A model generated the notes under the pieces. The model had not been told where the DNA came from. It did not search any database and saw only the letters and a program-made list of their open reading frames with translations. Positions 8,181-16,854 of a DNA stretch of 51,041 nt are shown one piece after another. Numbering within the stretch: position 1 is the first letter of the stretch; every line of letters starts with the position of its first letter. Source of the stretch: Giesbergeria sp. (GTDB lineage Bacteria; Pseudomonadota; Gammaproteobacteria; Burkholderiales; Burkholderiaceae_C); assembly GCA_017985015.1 (NCBI GenBank), contig JAGNYI010000006.1, forward strand, positions 1 through 51,041, written 5' to 3'. Made by a program: the position numbers and the translations under genes.

Positions 8181-8576
8181 TCAGGGGCGCTTGGGCCGCT
8201 TGCGGCGTCGGTCCATGAACCAGGCCAGAAATGGCAAGAGAAGCATTGATCCGGGCACCACCCAGATGATCAGGTACGGACTTACCGATGAGGCGGAGCG
8301 CATTACTTCGCGCAGATGGTCCCGTTCGGTGACAGTCCACGCGCCTTGCCGACGTTGGCGGATGAGCCAGACCACGGAGCCACGCATGGTTGCCAGTTCG
8401 GTGCGAAAACGCGTTTTTTCTCGGGTATTTCCTGCAAGAAACGAGCAGAACCAAGCTGGCGCGCGATCCATGCGTCGCTGAAACGCACTGGTGGAGTGGG
8501 GGTCGAATGGCTCCACAACGCTGTGGACGTCGATACGCACCAGCGTCTCGGATTCACCGGGTTCATTGGAAGTCAT
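8181..8576 (-). CDS. Small membrane protein, weakly LETM1-like
   Basis: A 131-residue protein with a soluble charged N-terminal 90 residues, then one hydrophobic segment (YLIIWVVPGSMLLLPFLAWF) ending in a strongly basic tail (MDRRRKRPKR). The stretch around REVMRSASSVSPYLIIWVVPG resembles the membrane segment of LETM1-type proteins; that is a weak similarity from memory and no function follows. ATG 8576 is preferred; a GTG at 8585 adds three residues. It is co-directional with rnk (40-base gap), and two leftward terminators lie 120-180 bases downstream, which supports it being expressed. Confidence 0.6.
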   Translation of the reverse strand: MTSNEPGESETLVRIDVHSVVEPFDPHSTSAFQRRMDRAPAWFCSFLAGNTREKTRFRTELATMRGSVVWLIRQRRQGAWTVTERDHLREVMRSASSVSPYLIIWVVPGSMLLLPFLAWFMDRRRKRPKRP

Positions 8577-8616
8577 GAAGTTCACGCGCGCGCCGCTATC
8601 CAGAAGGCATCGCCCC

Positions 8617-9027
8617 TCAGCGATGCAAGTCGCCCGCGCGTTCGGGCTGGTAGGTCACTTGGGCCACACGCACCGTCATGCTGCCGCCACCGGGTACCGG
8701 CCAGGCGAGCTCGTCGCCCACGGAAAGCCCCAGCAAGGCGCTGCCCACCGGTGCGAAAATCGAAATGGCGTTCTCGGTGTTCCCGGCGTCGCGCGGGTAA
8801 ACGAGCGTGAGGCAGAAGTCCTTGCCGGTCTCATGAATAGAAAATTTCACCGTGGAGTGCATGGTGACCACATGGGGGGGCATGTCGGCAGGCTCGACAA
8901 TTTCGGCACGGTCCAGCTCGGCTTGCAGCTGCGAACGGCCCGGAAAACTGGCGCCGGCCGGGGTCTCAAGCAGAGTTTCAAGCCGCTCAAGATCCAGCGA
9001 CGAGACAGTGATGGGAGGTTTGGACAT
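8617..9027 (-). CDS. rnk: Nucleoside diphosphate kinase regulator (Rnk), GreA/B C-terminal fold
   Basis: A 136-residue protein made of a short N-terminal helical segment (LDLERLETLLE) and the FKBP-like domain shared with GreA/GreB C-termini: VTMHSTVKF, FCLTLVYPRDA, SIFAPVGSALLGLSVGDE and the basic/hydrophobic end. Rnk binds RNA polymerase and is linked to nucleoside diphosphate kinase levels. The coiled coil is far shorter than in Gre factors, so it should not act as a transcript-cleavage factor. Start ATG 9027; the upstream extension to 9105 is unlikely. It is divergent from the acyltransferase at 9216. Confidence 0.88.
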   Translation of the reverse strand: MSKPPITVSSLDLERLETLLETPAGASFPGRSQLQAELDRAEIVEPADMPPHVVTMHSTVKFSIHETGKDFCLTLVYPRDAGNTENAISIFAPVGSALLGLSVGDELAWPVPGGGSMTVRVAQVTYQPERAGDLHR

Positions 9028-9215
9028 GCCGCAGACCGTTCTTATGATTTGGGTGAATGCTCCAGTGTAGCTCTGCGGCCATGCCGCACTGGGGGGCATT
9101 GGCATTGGCGGCGCACGAATTTTTGCAACATCAAGTCAACGCCAATGCCTGGTTTTCACTTATGGGTGTTTGCCCAGAGCCGTTTTCCGCCTGGGCTTCT
9201 CCTGTTACGCATCGC

Positions 9216-10337
9216 ATGACGTCTTCTTCTCCCCGCAGCCCCTGGATCGATGTGCTCAAGGGCTCGGCCTGCATGGCTATCGTCTGGCACCACCTCTCGG
9301 TCTACGGACCGCTGTCGGACACGGTTCGGCCCTTCGCGCCGGCGCTGATGGCCTGGTTGTATGACTACGCGCGCATGGCGGTGCAGATCTTCTTGGTGGT
9401 GGGGGGCTATCTGGCGGCGGCGAGTTTGGCGCCCACGGGCCTCGCGCGTTTCGAAAGCGCTGCGTCGCAGATCGGGCGGCGCTTTGTGCGTCTGGCTGTG
9501 CCCTATGCGGCGGCGCTGTTGACCGCTGTGGCTGCGGCCGCGCTGGTGCGGCCCTGGCTGGATGATGCCAGCGTACCCGAGGCCCCGCATCTGGCCCAAT
9601 TGCTGGCCAACGCGCTCATGCTTCAGGATGTGCTGGGGCAGCCGGCGCTCTCTGCGGGGGTGTGGTACGTGGCCATTGATTTCCAGCTGTTCTCCATGGC
9701 GGTGCTGTGGCTGGCATTGGCTCGGCGCATCGGGCGATCTCCGGGTGCGGCATTGGCGTGGGGGCAGGTGGGCGTGCTGGGCCTGTGCGCGGCGTCGCTG
9801 TGGTTCTTCAATCTCCATTCGGCGCTGGATGTCTGGGGGATTTATTTTTTCGGCTCGTACGGTCTGGGCATGGCCACCTACTGGGCCGCGCGCAGTGCGC
9901 GGCCCACACGCTGGTTCGCACTGTTGGCCGTACTCGGTGCGCTGGCGCTGGCAGTGGAATTTCGCCCGCGTCTGGCGCTGGCTTTGGCTACGGCTGCGCT
10001 CCTGGCTTGGTTGGCCTTGGGGTCGATGCAGGCGCGCAGTTCCTTTGCCGAGCGCGCCGCTTTGCCGCTGGCCTGGGTGGGGCAGCGATCCTATTCCGTG
10101 TTTCTGGTGCATTTCCCCGTGTGCCTTGCGGTGAACGCGGCGTTTTCCACACTTTGGCCGGGGCAAGCCTGGGTGCATGCCCTGGGGCTTTGCGTGGCGT
10201 TCGGGGCGTCCATTCTGGCCGGGTACCTACTGTATGAGAAGGTAGAGCGCCCTGGGGCCACAACGGTGCGGGCGTTGCGCTGGGAGGCCCGGTTGCTGGC
10301 CGCTGGCTGGCTGGTGGGCCTGGCTCAGAGTGTCTAG
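9216..10337 (+). CDS. Acyltransferase 3 family membrane protein
   Basis: A 373-residue polytopic protein of the acyltransferase-3 (OafA/NodX/YrhL) family, with about ten hydrophobic segments. The N-terminal WIDVLKGSACMAIVWHH carries the conserved aromatic-D-x-x-R/K-G region and the HH/H dyad expected of these O-acyl transferases. They move acyl groups, often acetyl, from the cytoplasm to sugars of the envelope. The substrate is unknown. ATG 9216 was chosen over earlier starts because the family N-terminus begins directly after it. It converges with eptA, another envelope-modifying gene, 7 bases away. Confidence 0.82.
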   Translation: MTSSSPRSPWIDVLKGSACMAIVWHHLSVYGPLSDTVRPFAPALMAWLYDYARMAVQIFLVVGGYLAAASLAPTGLARFESAASQIGRRFVRLAVPYAAALLTAVAAAALVRPWLDDASVPEAPHLAQLLANALMLQDVLGQPALSAGVWYVAIDFQLFSMAVLWLALARRIGRSPGAALAWGQVGVLGLCAASLWFFNLHSALDVWGIYFFGSYGLGMATYWAARSARPTRWFALLAVLGALALAVEFRPRLALALATAALLAWLALGSMQARSSFAERAALPLAWVGQRSYSVFLVHFPVCLAVNAAFSTLWPGQAWVHALGLCVAFGASILAGYLLYEKVERPGATTVRALRWEARLLAAGWLVGLAQSV

Positions 10338-10344
10338 GACCGGC

Positions 10345-12036
10345 TCAGCCGTTGGTTCGGCAGGGCGCAAAAAGGTCGTTGGCTGCCTGGTAGGTGGTGG
10401 TTTGCACATTGAGCAAACCGAGCACCGAATGGAAATAGTCGTCCTGGCTGATTCGGCGCGTTGCCATTTCCTTTTGCAGGCAGGCCGTGCTCGCGCCGGA
10501 GCGCGCTTGCATCGCAGGCGACAGCCAGGTGATCCAAGGCACATGCTTTTGCACATCCGGCGCAATGGCGTAGGGCAGGCCGTGCAGGTAGATATTGTTC
10601 GCGCCCAGCGATTCGCCATGGTCGGCTACGTAGATCATGGCTGGCTGGAACTCTGCCTGCTTGCCCTCCAGCCAGTGCAGCGTGGCGCCCAGGAAGGCGT
10701 CGGTCTGGACGATGCTGTTGTCATAGGCATTGACGACCTCTTCCTGGCTGCACTCCTGCAGGGCGTTGGAATGGCATTCCGGCGTGAATTTCTTTAGCTC
10801 GGGCGCAGACCGGCGCGCGTACGCCGGGCCGTGGCTACCCATCTGGTGCAACACCAGCACCGTGCCGCGGGCACGCTTTTCTTCCGGCAGAGCCGCCAGT
10901 CGCGCGTCTAGCCCCTCCAGCATGATCGGGTCGAGGCACTCGCCACCCTTGCACCAGGTGGGATCCGGGCTGGTGGTGGTGCTGGCCGACGGGACGCGAT
11001 CGCACACCCCTTTGCAGCCCGACTGGTTGTCCAGCCAAAGGACTGCCAGACCGGCGTGGTCCAGTACGTCCAGCAGGTTTTCATGGTTGCTTTTGCGAGC
11101 CTCGTAGTCGTTTTTGCCAAGGCCGGAAAACATGCAGGGAAGGGCCGTGGCCGTGCTGGTGCCACATGCCCACGCGTTGCTTGCGCTGGCCAGATCGTTG
11201 CGCGCTGACAGCTGCGGCGTGGTGGCGCGCGCGTAGCCGTTCAATCCGAAATTGCCGCTGCGCCCGGTCTCACCCACCACCAGCACCAGCAAGGGCGGCT
11301 TGGTCTGGCCGGCGTAGCTGGCGCCCAGATGGGCATCGCGCCCGAACGGCAGCAGCGTGCGGGTGTCCATACGCAAGGGCTGCGTGGCGATGCGGCCCAG
11401 GGCATACACGGTGTTGAGCGGGTTGATCAGGTAGCGCAGCTGGGGCTGGTTGCGCATGGTCGAGGAAAATTCCTGGAACGTCGCCAGTACGCTGGCCACC
11501 GCAACGCCGAGAAAGAGGATCAGCCAGCCGGTGTTTTGAACCAGCAGGCGCAAGGGCGTGGGCCTGGCTACTGGCTGGCGCCACGTCCACCAGAGGGGCG
11601 GGCCGGCGAGCGCCAGCACCACGGCGGGCATGCGCCAGCTCAGCAGGTCGCCGGCTTCACGCACATCGGTCTGCAACACGTTGGTGAGCATGCTGGCGTC
11701 GATCGCAATACCGTAAGTGAGCATGAAGTAGGCGCCAAACGCTGTAAACAGCAGCAGCAGCGTGGCGACGGGCTTGAGCGTCCAGCGCCAGGCGAACAGC
11801 ATCAACAACGCTGCATTGCCCGCCACCAGGAGCACGCCAAAGCCCAGAAGAAAGAACCAGCTGTGTGGCGTGCTGCCAGGTGCGTGGGTATCCGCCAGTG
11901 CGCGCCACAGAGGCCAGTTGCCAAAAGTGGCCATCCACAGCGCTATGGGCAGAACGACGAAGGCGGGCGCCAAGGCGGCCGCTGGTCGGCGCAAGGCAAA
12001 ACGAAACGGCGCTGGCAAGCGCAGTAAAAATTCCAT
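10345..12036 (-). CDS. eptA: Lipid A phosphoethanolamine transferase
   Basis: A 563-residue inner-membrane enzyme with five N-terminal membrane segments and a periplasmic alkaline-phosphatase-fold domain. Visible motifs are VVGETGRSGNFGLNGYARATTP (metal-binding Glu about 256), the phosphoenzyme-Thr loop CGTSTATALPCMFSG (about 291-305) and VADHGESLGANNIYLHG. Multiple paired Cys fit the disulphides of EptA/MCR. It adds phosphoethanolamine to lipid A and so lowers cationic-peptide binding. A PmrA-box-like sequence lies 24-40 bases upstream of ATG 12036; no pmrAB genes are in the window. Confidence 0.92.
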   Translation of the reverse strand: MEFLLRLPAPFRFALRRPAAALAPAFVVLPIALWMATFGNWPLWRALADTHAPGSTPHSWFFLLGFGVLLVAGNAALLMLFAWRWTLKPVATLLLLFTAFGAYFMLTYGIAIDASMLTNVLQTDVREAGDLLSWRMPAVVLALAGPPLWWTWRQPVARPTPLRLLVQNTGWLILFLGVAVASVLATFQEFSSTMRNQPQLRYLINPLNTVYALGRIATQPLRMDTRTLLPFGRDAHLGASYAGQTKPPLLVLVVGETGRSGNFGLNGYARATTPQLSARNDLASASNAWACGTSTATALPCMFSGLGKNDYEARKSNHENLLDVLDHAGLAVLWLDNQSGCKGVCDRVPSASTTTSPDPTWCKGGECLDPIMLEGLDARLAALPEEKRARGTVLVLHQMGSHGPAYARRSAPELKKFTPECHSNALQECSQEEVVNAYDNSIVQTDAFLGATLHWLEGKQAEFQPAMIYVADHGESLGANNIYLHGLPYAIAPDVQKHVPWITWLSPAMQARSGASTACLQKEMATRRISQDDYFHSVLGLLNVQTTTYQAANDLFAPCRTNG

Positions 12037-12059
12037 TGGGCGGATTTTCCGTTAGATGA

Positions 12060-12076
12060 ATTAAGCGCGCCTTAAC
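12060..12076 (-). promoter_or_regulatory. PmrA-box-like direct repeat upstream of eptA
   Basis: On the minus strand GTTAAG-N5-CTTAAT matches the PmrA box layout (YTTAAK, five bases, YTTAAK; 11-base period) with one mismatch in the first half. It also reads as a TTAAG/CTTAA palindrome. It is close to the start codon, which is a weakness. Confidence 0.45.
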
Positions 12077-12130
12077 CAGGTGTCCGTGCTGGCGGGCCCA
12101 GGACCGATGGCTGCCCTGCCGGCCCAGCTT

Positions 12131-12994
12131 TCAGCGCAGCTGCTGTGCGTGGTGGTGTAGGTGGTCGCCGATGAAGCTCTGCACGAAATAATAGCCGTGA
12201 TCGTAGCCCGGCTGGCGGCGCAGTGTCAGCGGCTGGCCGGCCTGGGCGCAGGCAGCTTCAAAGGCTTCGGGCAGCAACTGCTTTTCAAGCAGGAATTTGT
12301 CGGCCAGGCCCTGGTCGATCAGGATGCCGCCGGGGTAGGGAGGCACTTCCTGCGATGCCATCAGCACACTGGCGTCGTGTTGGCGCCATTCGCCCGCGTC
12401 GCTGCCCAGGTAACCAGTGAAGGCCTTGCGGCCCCAGGAGCACCGCGTGGGGGCGGAAATCGGCGCCAACGCCGACAGGCTTTTGAACATCCCCGGGTGG
12501 CGCAGCGCCAGCGTCAATGCGCCGTGGCCGCCCATGGAGTGGCCAAAAATGCCCACGCGCTCCAGGTCGATCGGCAGGTGTTGAGCCAGCAGTGGCAGTA
12601 GCTCGTGCGTGAGGTAGCTCTCCATGCGCCAGTGCGCGTTCCACGGCGCCTGCGTGGCGTCGAGGTAAAAACCTGCGCCGACGCCAAAGTCCCAGTTGTC
12701 GGCTTCGCCCGGTACGCCCGCGCCGCGTGGGCTGGTGTCGGGTGCCACCAGGGCCAGGCCCAACTCGGCCGCGAGGCGCTGGGCACCGGCCTTGGTCATA
12801 AAGGTTTCTTCATTGCAGGTCAGGCCCGCCAGGTAGATCAGTGCCGGAGCCTTGGCGCCCTGCAGCGCCTGGGGCGGCAGGTAAACCGAGAACTTCATCG
12901 GCAGACCGATTTCCCCCGAGCGGTGCTGGTAGAAGCGCTGTGCACCGCCGAAGCAGGCGTGGGCATTGAGAAGGTCGAGGGACGTGTTGGCCAT
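12131..12994 (-). CDS. fghA: S-formylglutathione hydrolase
   Basis: A 287-residue esterase D-family serine hydrolase that releases formate and glutathione from S-formylglutathione. The nucleophile elbow is GHSMGGHG, and the Asp and His of the triad lie in ILIDQGLADKF and GYDHGYYF. Other family blocks, LIYLAGLTCNEETF and APDTSPRG, are intact. ATG 12994 is preferred; GTG 13003 would add three residues. It follows adhC in the same direction (97-base gap), forming the usual glutathione-dependent formaldehyde oxidation pair, although a dispersed repeat fills that gap. Confidence 0.93.
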   Translation of the reverse strand: MANTSLDLLNAHACFGGAQRFYQHRSGEIGLPMKFSVYLPPQALQGAKAPALIYLAGLTCNEETFMTKAGAQRLAAELGLALVAPDTSPRGAGVPGEADNWDFGVGAGFYLDATQAPWNAHWRMESYLTHELLPLLAQHLPIDLERVGIFGHSMGGHGALTLALRHPGMFKSLSALAPISAPTRCSWGRKAFTGYLGSDAGEWRQHDASVLMASQEVPPYPGGILIDQGLADKFLLEKQLLPEAFEAACAQAGQPLTLRRQPGYDHGYYFVQSFIGDHLHHHAQQLR

Positions 12995-13007
12995 GAAACT
13001 CACAAAA

Positions 13008-13066
13008 CCATAGCTGCCTACCCTTATGTAGAGAGCGATAGCGGCTATTTTTACTCAAAAATCAAC
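13008..13066. repeat. Dispersed Comamonadaceae-type repeat, copy 2
   Basis: It starts with an ATAGCTGCCTAC block and ends with GATAGCGGCTATTTTTACTC. The layout is close to the copy at 43106 (ATAGCTGC ... GAGGCTATTTTCACTC). It occupies most of the gap between adhC and fghA. Confidence 0.6.
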
Positions 13067-13091
13067 GATCGCGGCGCTGCATGCGCCTCGC

Positions 13092-14252
<1,161 letters not shown>

Positions 14253-14390
14253 TCATTGGCCCAGCGCTCTGCCACCCGGCGAACGCACGACTGTAGGTCA
14301 TGCACCATCCCACAGCGGCGTTGAAGGCCAATATCGCTACGTTCGGTCCCCATTCAGCGACGCAGCGGCAGAACAGACCGACTCGGCCAT

Positions 14391-14420
14391 AAAAAAAGCC
14401 CGCCGGAACACGGCGGGCTT
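14391..14420 (-). terminator. Terminator of the sdh-gltA operon
   Basis: AAGCCCGCCG (14396-14405) pairs with CGGCGGGCTT (14411-14420) around GAACA. Read leftward, a run of seven T follows. It lies 22 bases past the gltA stop. Confidence 0.88.
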
Positions 14421-14442
14421 GTGTAGCGCCAAACGGCCTGCC

Positions 14443-15747
14443 TTAGCTTCCCGATTGGATATCGCGGCGCACCGAGCCCGTGTAGAGCTGGCGCGGACGG
14501 CCGATCTTGTATTCGGGGTCGCTGATCATCTCGTTGAGCTGGGCGATCCAGCCCACGGTGCGTGCCAGTGCGAACACACCGGTGAACAGATGCACCGGGA
14601 TGCCAATCGCGCGCTGCACGATGCCCGAATAGAAGTCCACGTTGGGGTAGAGCTTGCGCGAGACGAAATAGTCGTCTTCCAGGGCGATCTTTTCGACTTC
14701 CTTGGCCAGCTTGAACAGGGGATCGTTCTGCAGGCCCAACTCGGCCAGCACCTCGTCGCAGGTTTCTTGCATCAGCTTGGCGCGTGGGTCGTAGTTTTTG
14801 TAGACGCGGTGGCCAAAGCCCATCAGCTTGACGCCGGAGTTCTTGTCCTTGACCTTTTCCATGAACTCGCCCACCTTCGAGATGCCGCCCTGGCGCTGGA
14901 TGTCTTCGAGCATGTTCAAGCAGGCTTCGTTGGCGCCGCCGTGGGCAGGGCCCCACAGGCAGGCCACGCCAGCAGCGATGGCGGCAAACGGATTGGTGCC
15001 TGACGAACCGCACAGACGCACCGTGGAGGTGGAAGCGTTCTGTTCATGGTCGGCGTGCAGGATGAAGATGCGGTCCAGGGCGCGTTCCAGCACCGGGTTC
15101 ACCACGTAGTCTTCGCACGGTGTGCCGAACATCATGCGCAGGAAGTTGCCCGCGTACGACAGGTCATTGCGCGGATACATGTACGGCTGGCCCACGCCGT
15201 ACTTGTAGGCCATGGCGACCAAGGTCGGCATCTTGGCAATCAGGCGGATGGCGGCGATGTCGCGGTGCTGCGGATTGTTGATATCCGTGCTGTCGTGATA
15301 GAAGGCCGAGAGCGCGCCGATCAGACCGGTCAGCACCGCCATTGGGTGTGCATCGCGGCGAAAGCCTCGCAGGAAGAACTGCATCTGCTCGTTCACCATG
15401 GTGTGGTTGATCACGAGCTTGTGGAAGTCGCTGCGCTCCGTAGGGTTGGGCAGCTCGCCCTTGAGCAGCAGGTAGCAGGTGTCGAGGTAGTCGCACTGCG
15501 TGGCCAATTGCTCGATCGGGTACCCGCGGTAGAGCAGCTCACCCTTGTCGCCATCAATGTAGGTGATGGCAGACTGGCAGGCGGCGGTCGACAGAAAACC
15601 TGGGTCGTAGGTGAACATGCCCGTCTGAGCGTACAGCTTGCGGATGTCGACGACATCGGGGCCGATGTTGCCTTGGTACACGGGCAAATCCACGCTGGGG
15701 CCACCGTTGCTGAAAGACAGGGTGGCTTTGTTGTCAGCGAGCTTCAT
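14443..15747 (-). CDS. gltA: Citrate synthase (type II)
   Basis: A 434-residue hexameric-type citrate synthase that condenses acetyl-CoA and oxaloacetate. Active-site blocks are visible: [27 protein letters not shown] (His), [15 protein letters not shown] (His) and the Asp-containing VDFYSG. The N-terminal domain [18 protein letters not shown] is typical of the Gram-negative NADH-sensitive enzymes. Its ATG overlaps the sdhE stop (ATGA), so it is the last gene of sdhCDAB-sdhE-gltA, and a strong terminator follows. Confidence 0.96.
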   Translation of the reverse strand: MKLADNKATLSFSNGGPSVDLPVYQGNIGPDVVDIRKLYAQTGMFTYDPGFLSTAACQSAITYIDGDKGELLYRGYPIEQLATQCDYLDTCYLLLKGELPNPTERSDFHKLVINHTMVNEQMQFFLRGFRRDAHPMAVLTGLIGALSAFYHDSTDINNPQHRDIAAIRLIAKMPTLVAMAYKYGVGQPYMYPRNDLSYAGNFLRMMFGTPCEDYVVNPVLERALDRIFILHADHEQNASTSTVRLCGSSGTNPFAAIAAGVACLWGPAHGGANEACLNMLEDIQRQGGISKVGEFMEKVKDKNSGVKLMGFGHRVYKNYDPRAKLMQETCDEVLAELGLQNDPLFKLAKEVEKIALEDDYFVSRKLYPNVDFYSGIVQRAIGIPVHLFTGVFALARTVGWIAQLNEMISDPEYKIGRPRQLYTGSVRRDIQSGS

Positions 15748-16121
15748 TGTTCGATTCCTTTGGTGAGATTGCTTTGATCGGTCGGGGGTTGCGTAGGGAT
15801 CAGGCCCCCATGGGCGGGTGTGGCACCGCTGTCTCGCAGCATGGACAGCACCGTATGCACGGCAGGCAGGTCCAGTGCGTCACTGGGTTCCTTGCGACGC
15901 AGCAGCAGATCCAGCAGGTCGTTGTCGGCCAGATCCATCAAGGCGCCCATGCCTTCGGCGTGGAAGGTGGTGAGTTCGCCTTCGTGCCGCAAAAAAAACT
16001 GTTCAATGAACAGGTCGTTTTCCAGCAGTCCGCGCCGGCAGCGCCAGTGCAGCTTGCTAAGGGCTCGCGCGTCGAGCGCAGGCGACGGGTGGCTGGCGGT
16101 GGGCGCTGGCATGCCGTGCAT
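15744..16121 (-). CDS. sdhE: Succinate dehydrogenase flavinylation factor SdhE
   Basis: A 125-residue member of the SdhE/Sdh5/YgfY family, which promotes covalent FAD attachment to SdhA. The defining RGxxE motif is present in [18 protein letters not shown], followed by the helical core ending in [14 protein letters not shown]. It is longer than usual (80-95 residues) because of a 15-residue N-terminal lead and a C-terminal tail of about 35 residues. The start codon overlaps the sdhB stop (TGATG) and the stop overlaps the gltA ATG, so translation is coupled on both sides. The long open frame upstream to 16394 is only sdhB out of frame. Confidence 0.9.
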   Translation of the reverse strand: MHGMPAPTASHPSPALDARALSKLHWRCRRGLLENDLFIEQFFLRHEGELTTFHAEGMGALMDLADNDLLDLLLRRKEPSDALDLPAVHTVLSMLRDSGATPAHGGLIPTQPPTDQSNLTKGIEQ

Positions 16122-16825
16122 CAGATGGCGCGACGCACCATCAGCTCTTTGATCTTGCCGATGGCGCGCGTGGGGTTCAGACCCTTGGGGCACACGTCGA
16201 CACAGTTCATGATCGAGTGGCAGCGAAACAGCCGGTAAGGGTCTTCCAGGTTGTCCAGGCGCTCGCCCGAGGCCTGGTCGCGGCTGTCGGCCAGGAAACG
16301 GTAGGCCTGCAGCAAGCCGGCGGGGCCAACGAACTTGTCGGGATTCCACCAGAAACTTGGGCACGCTGTGGAGCAGCTTGCGCACAAGATGCACTCGTAC
16401 AGACCATCGAGCTCTTCGCGCTGTTCGGGCGACTGCAACCGCTCTTTTTCAGGCGGAATCTCGTCGTTGATGAGGTAAGGCTTGATCGAGTGGTACTGCT
16501 TGAAGAACTGCGTCATGTCCACGATCAGGTCGCGAATCACCGGCAGGCCCGGCAGGGGCTTGAGCACGATCGTGCCCTGCAGCGTGTTCATGTTGGTCAG
16601 GCAGGCCAGACCATTCTTGCCATTGATGTTCATCGCATCTGAGCCGCAGACGCCCTCGCGGCAGGAACGGCGGAAGGACAGCGCGGGGTCTTGCTCCTTG
16701 AGTTTGATCAGGGCGTCCAGCAACATGCGCTCGTGCCCATCCAGCTCGACCTCGATGGTCTGCATGTAGGGCTTGGTGTCCTTGTCCGGGTCGTAGCGAT
16801 AGATCTGAAAAGTACGTTTTTGCAT
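16121..16825 (-). CDS. sdhB: Succinate dehydrogenase iron-sulfur subunit
   Basis: The 234-residue electron-transfer subunit of complex II. The plant-type [2Fe-2S] site is SCREGVCGSDAMNINGKNGLAC, and the [4Fe-4S]/[3Fe-4S] ligands lie in CILCASCSTACP and the two later C-containing blocks (FRCHSIMNCVDVCPKGLNP). It links FAD in SdhA to the quinone site in SdhCD. Start is ATG 16825; seven extra residues are possible from 16846 but the family begins MQKRTFQIYRY. It sits 29 bases after sdhA and overlaps sdhE. Confidence 0.96.
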   Translation of the reverse strand: MQKRTFQIYRYDPDKDTKPYMQTIEVELDGHERMLLDALIKLKEQDPALSFRRSCREGVCGSDAMNINGKNGLACLTNMNTLQGTIVLKPLPGLPVIRDLIVDMTQFFKQYHSIKPYLINDEIPPEKERLQSPEQREELDGLYECILCASCSTACPSFWWNPDKFVGPAGLLQAYRFLADSRDQASGERLDNLEDPYRLFRCHSIMNCVDVCPKGLNPTRAIGKIKELMVRRAI

Positions 16826-16854
16826 GGTGTTTTTCTCGTGAGGCAACCAGGTGT

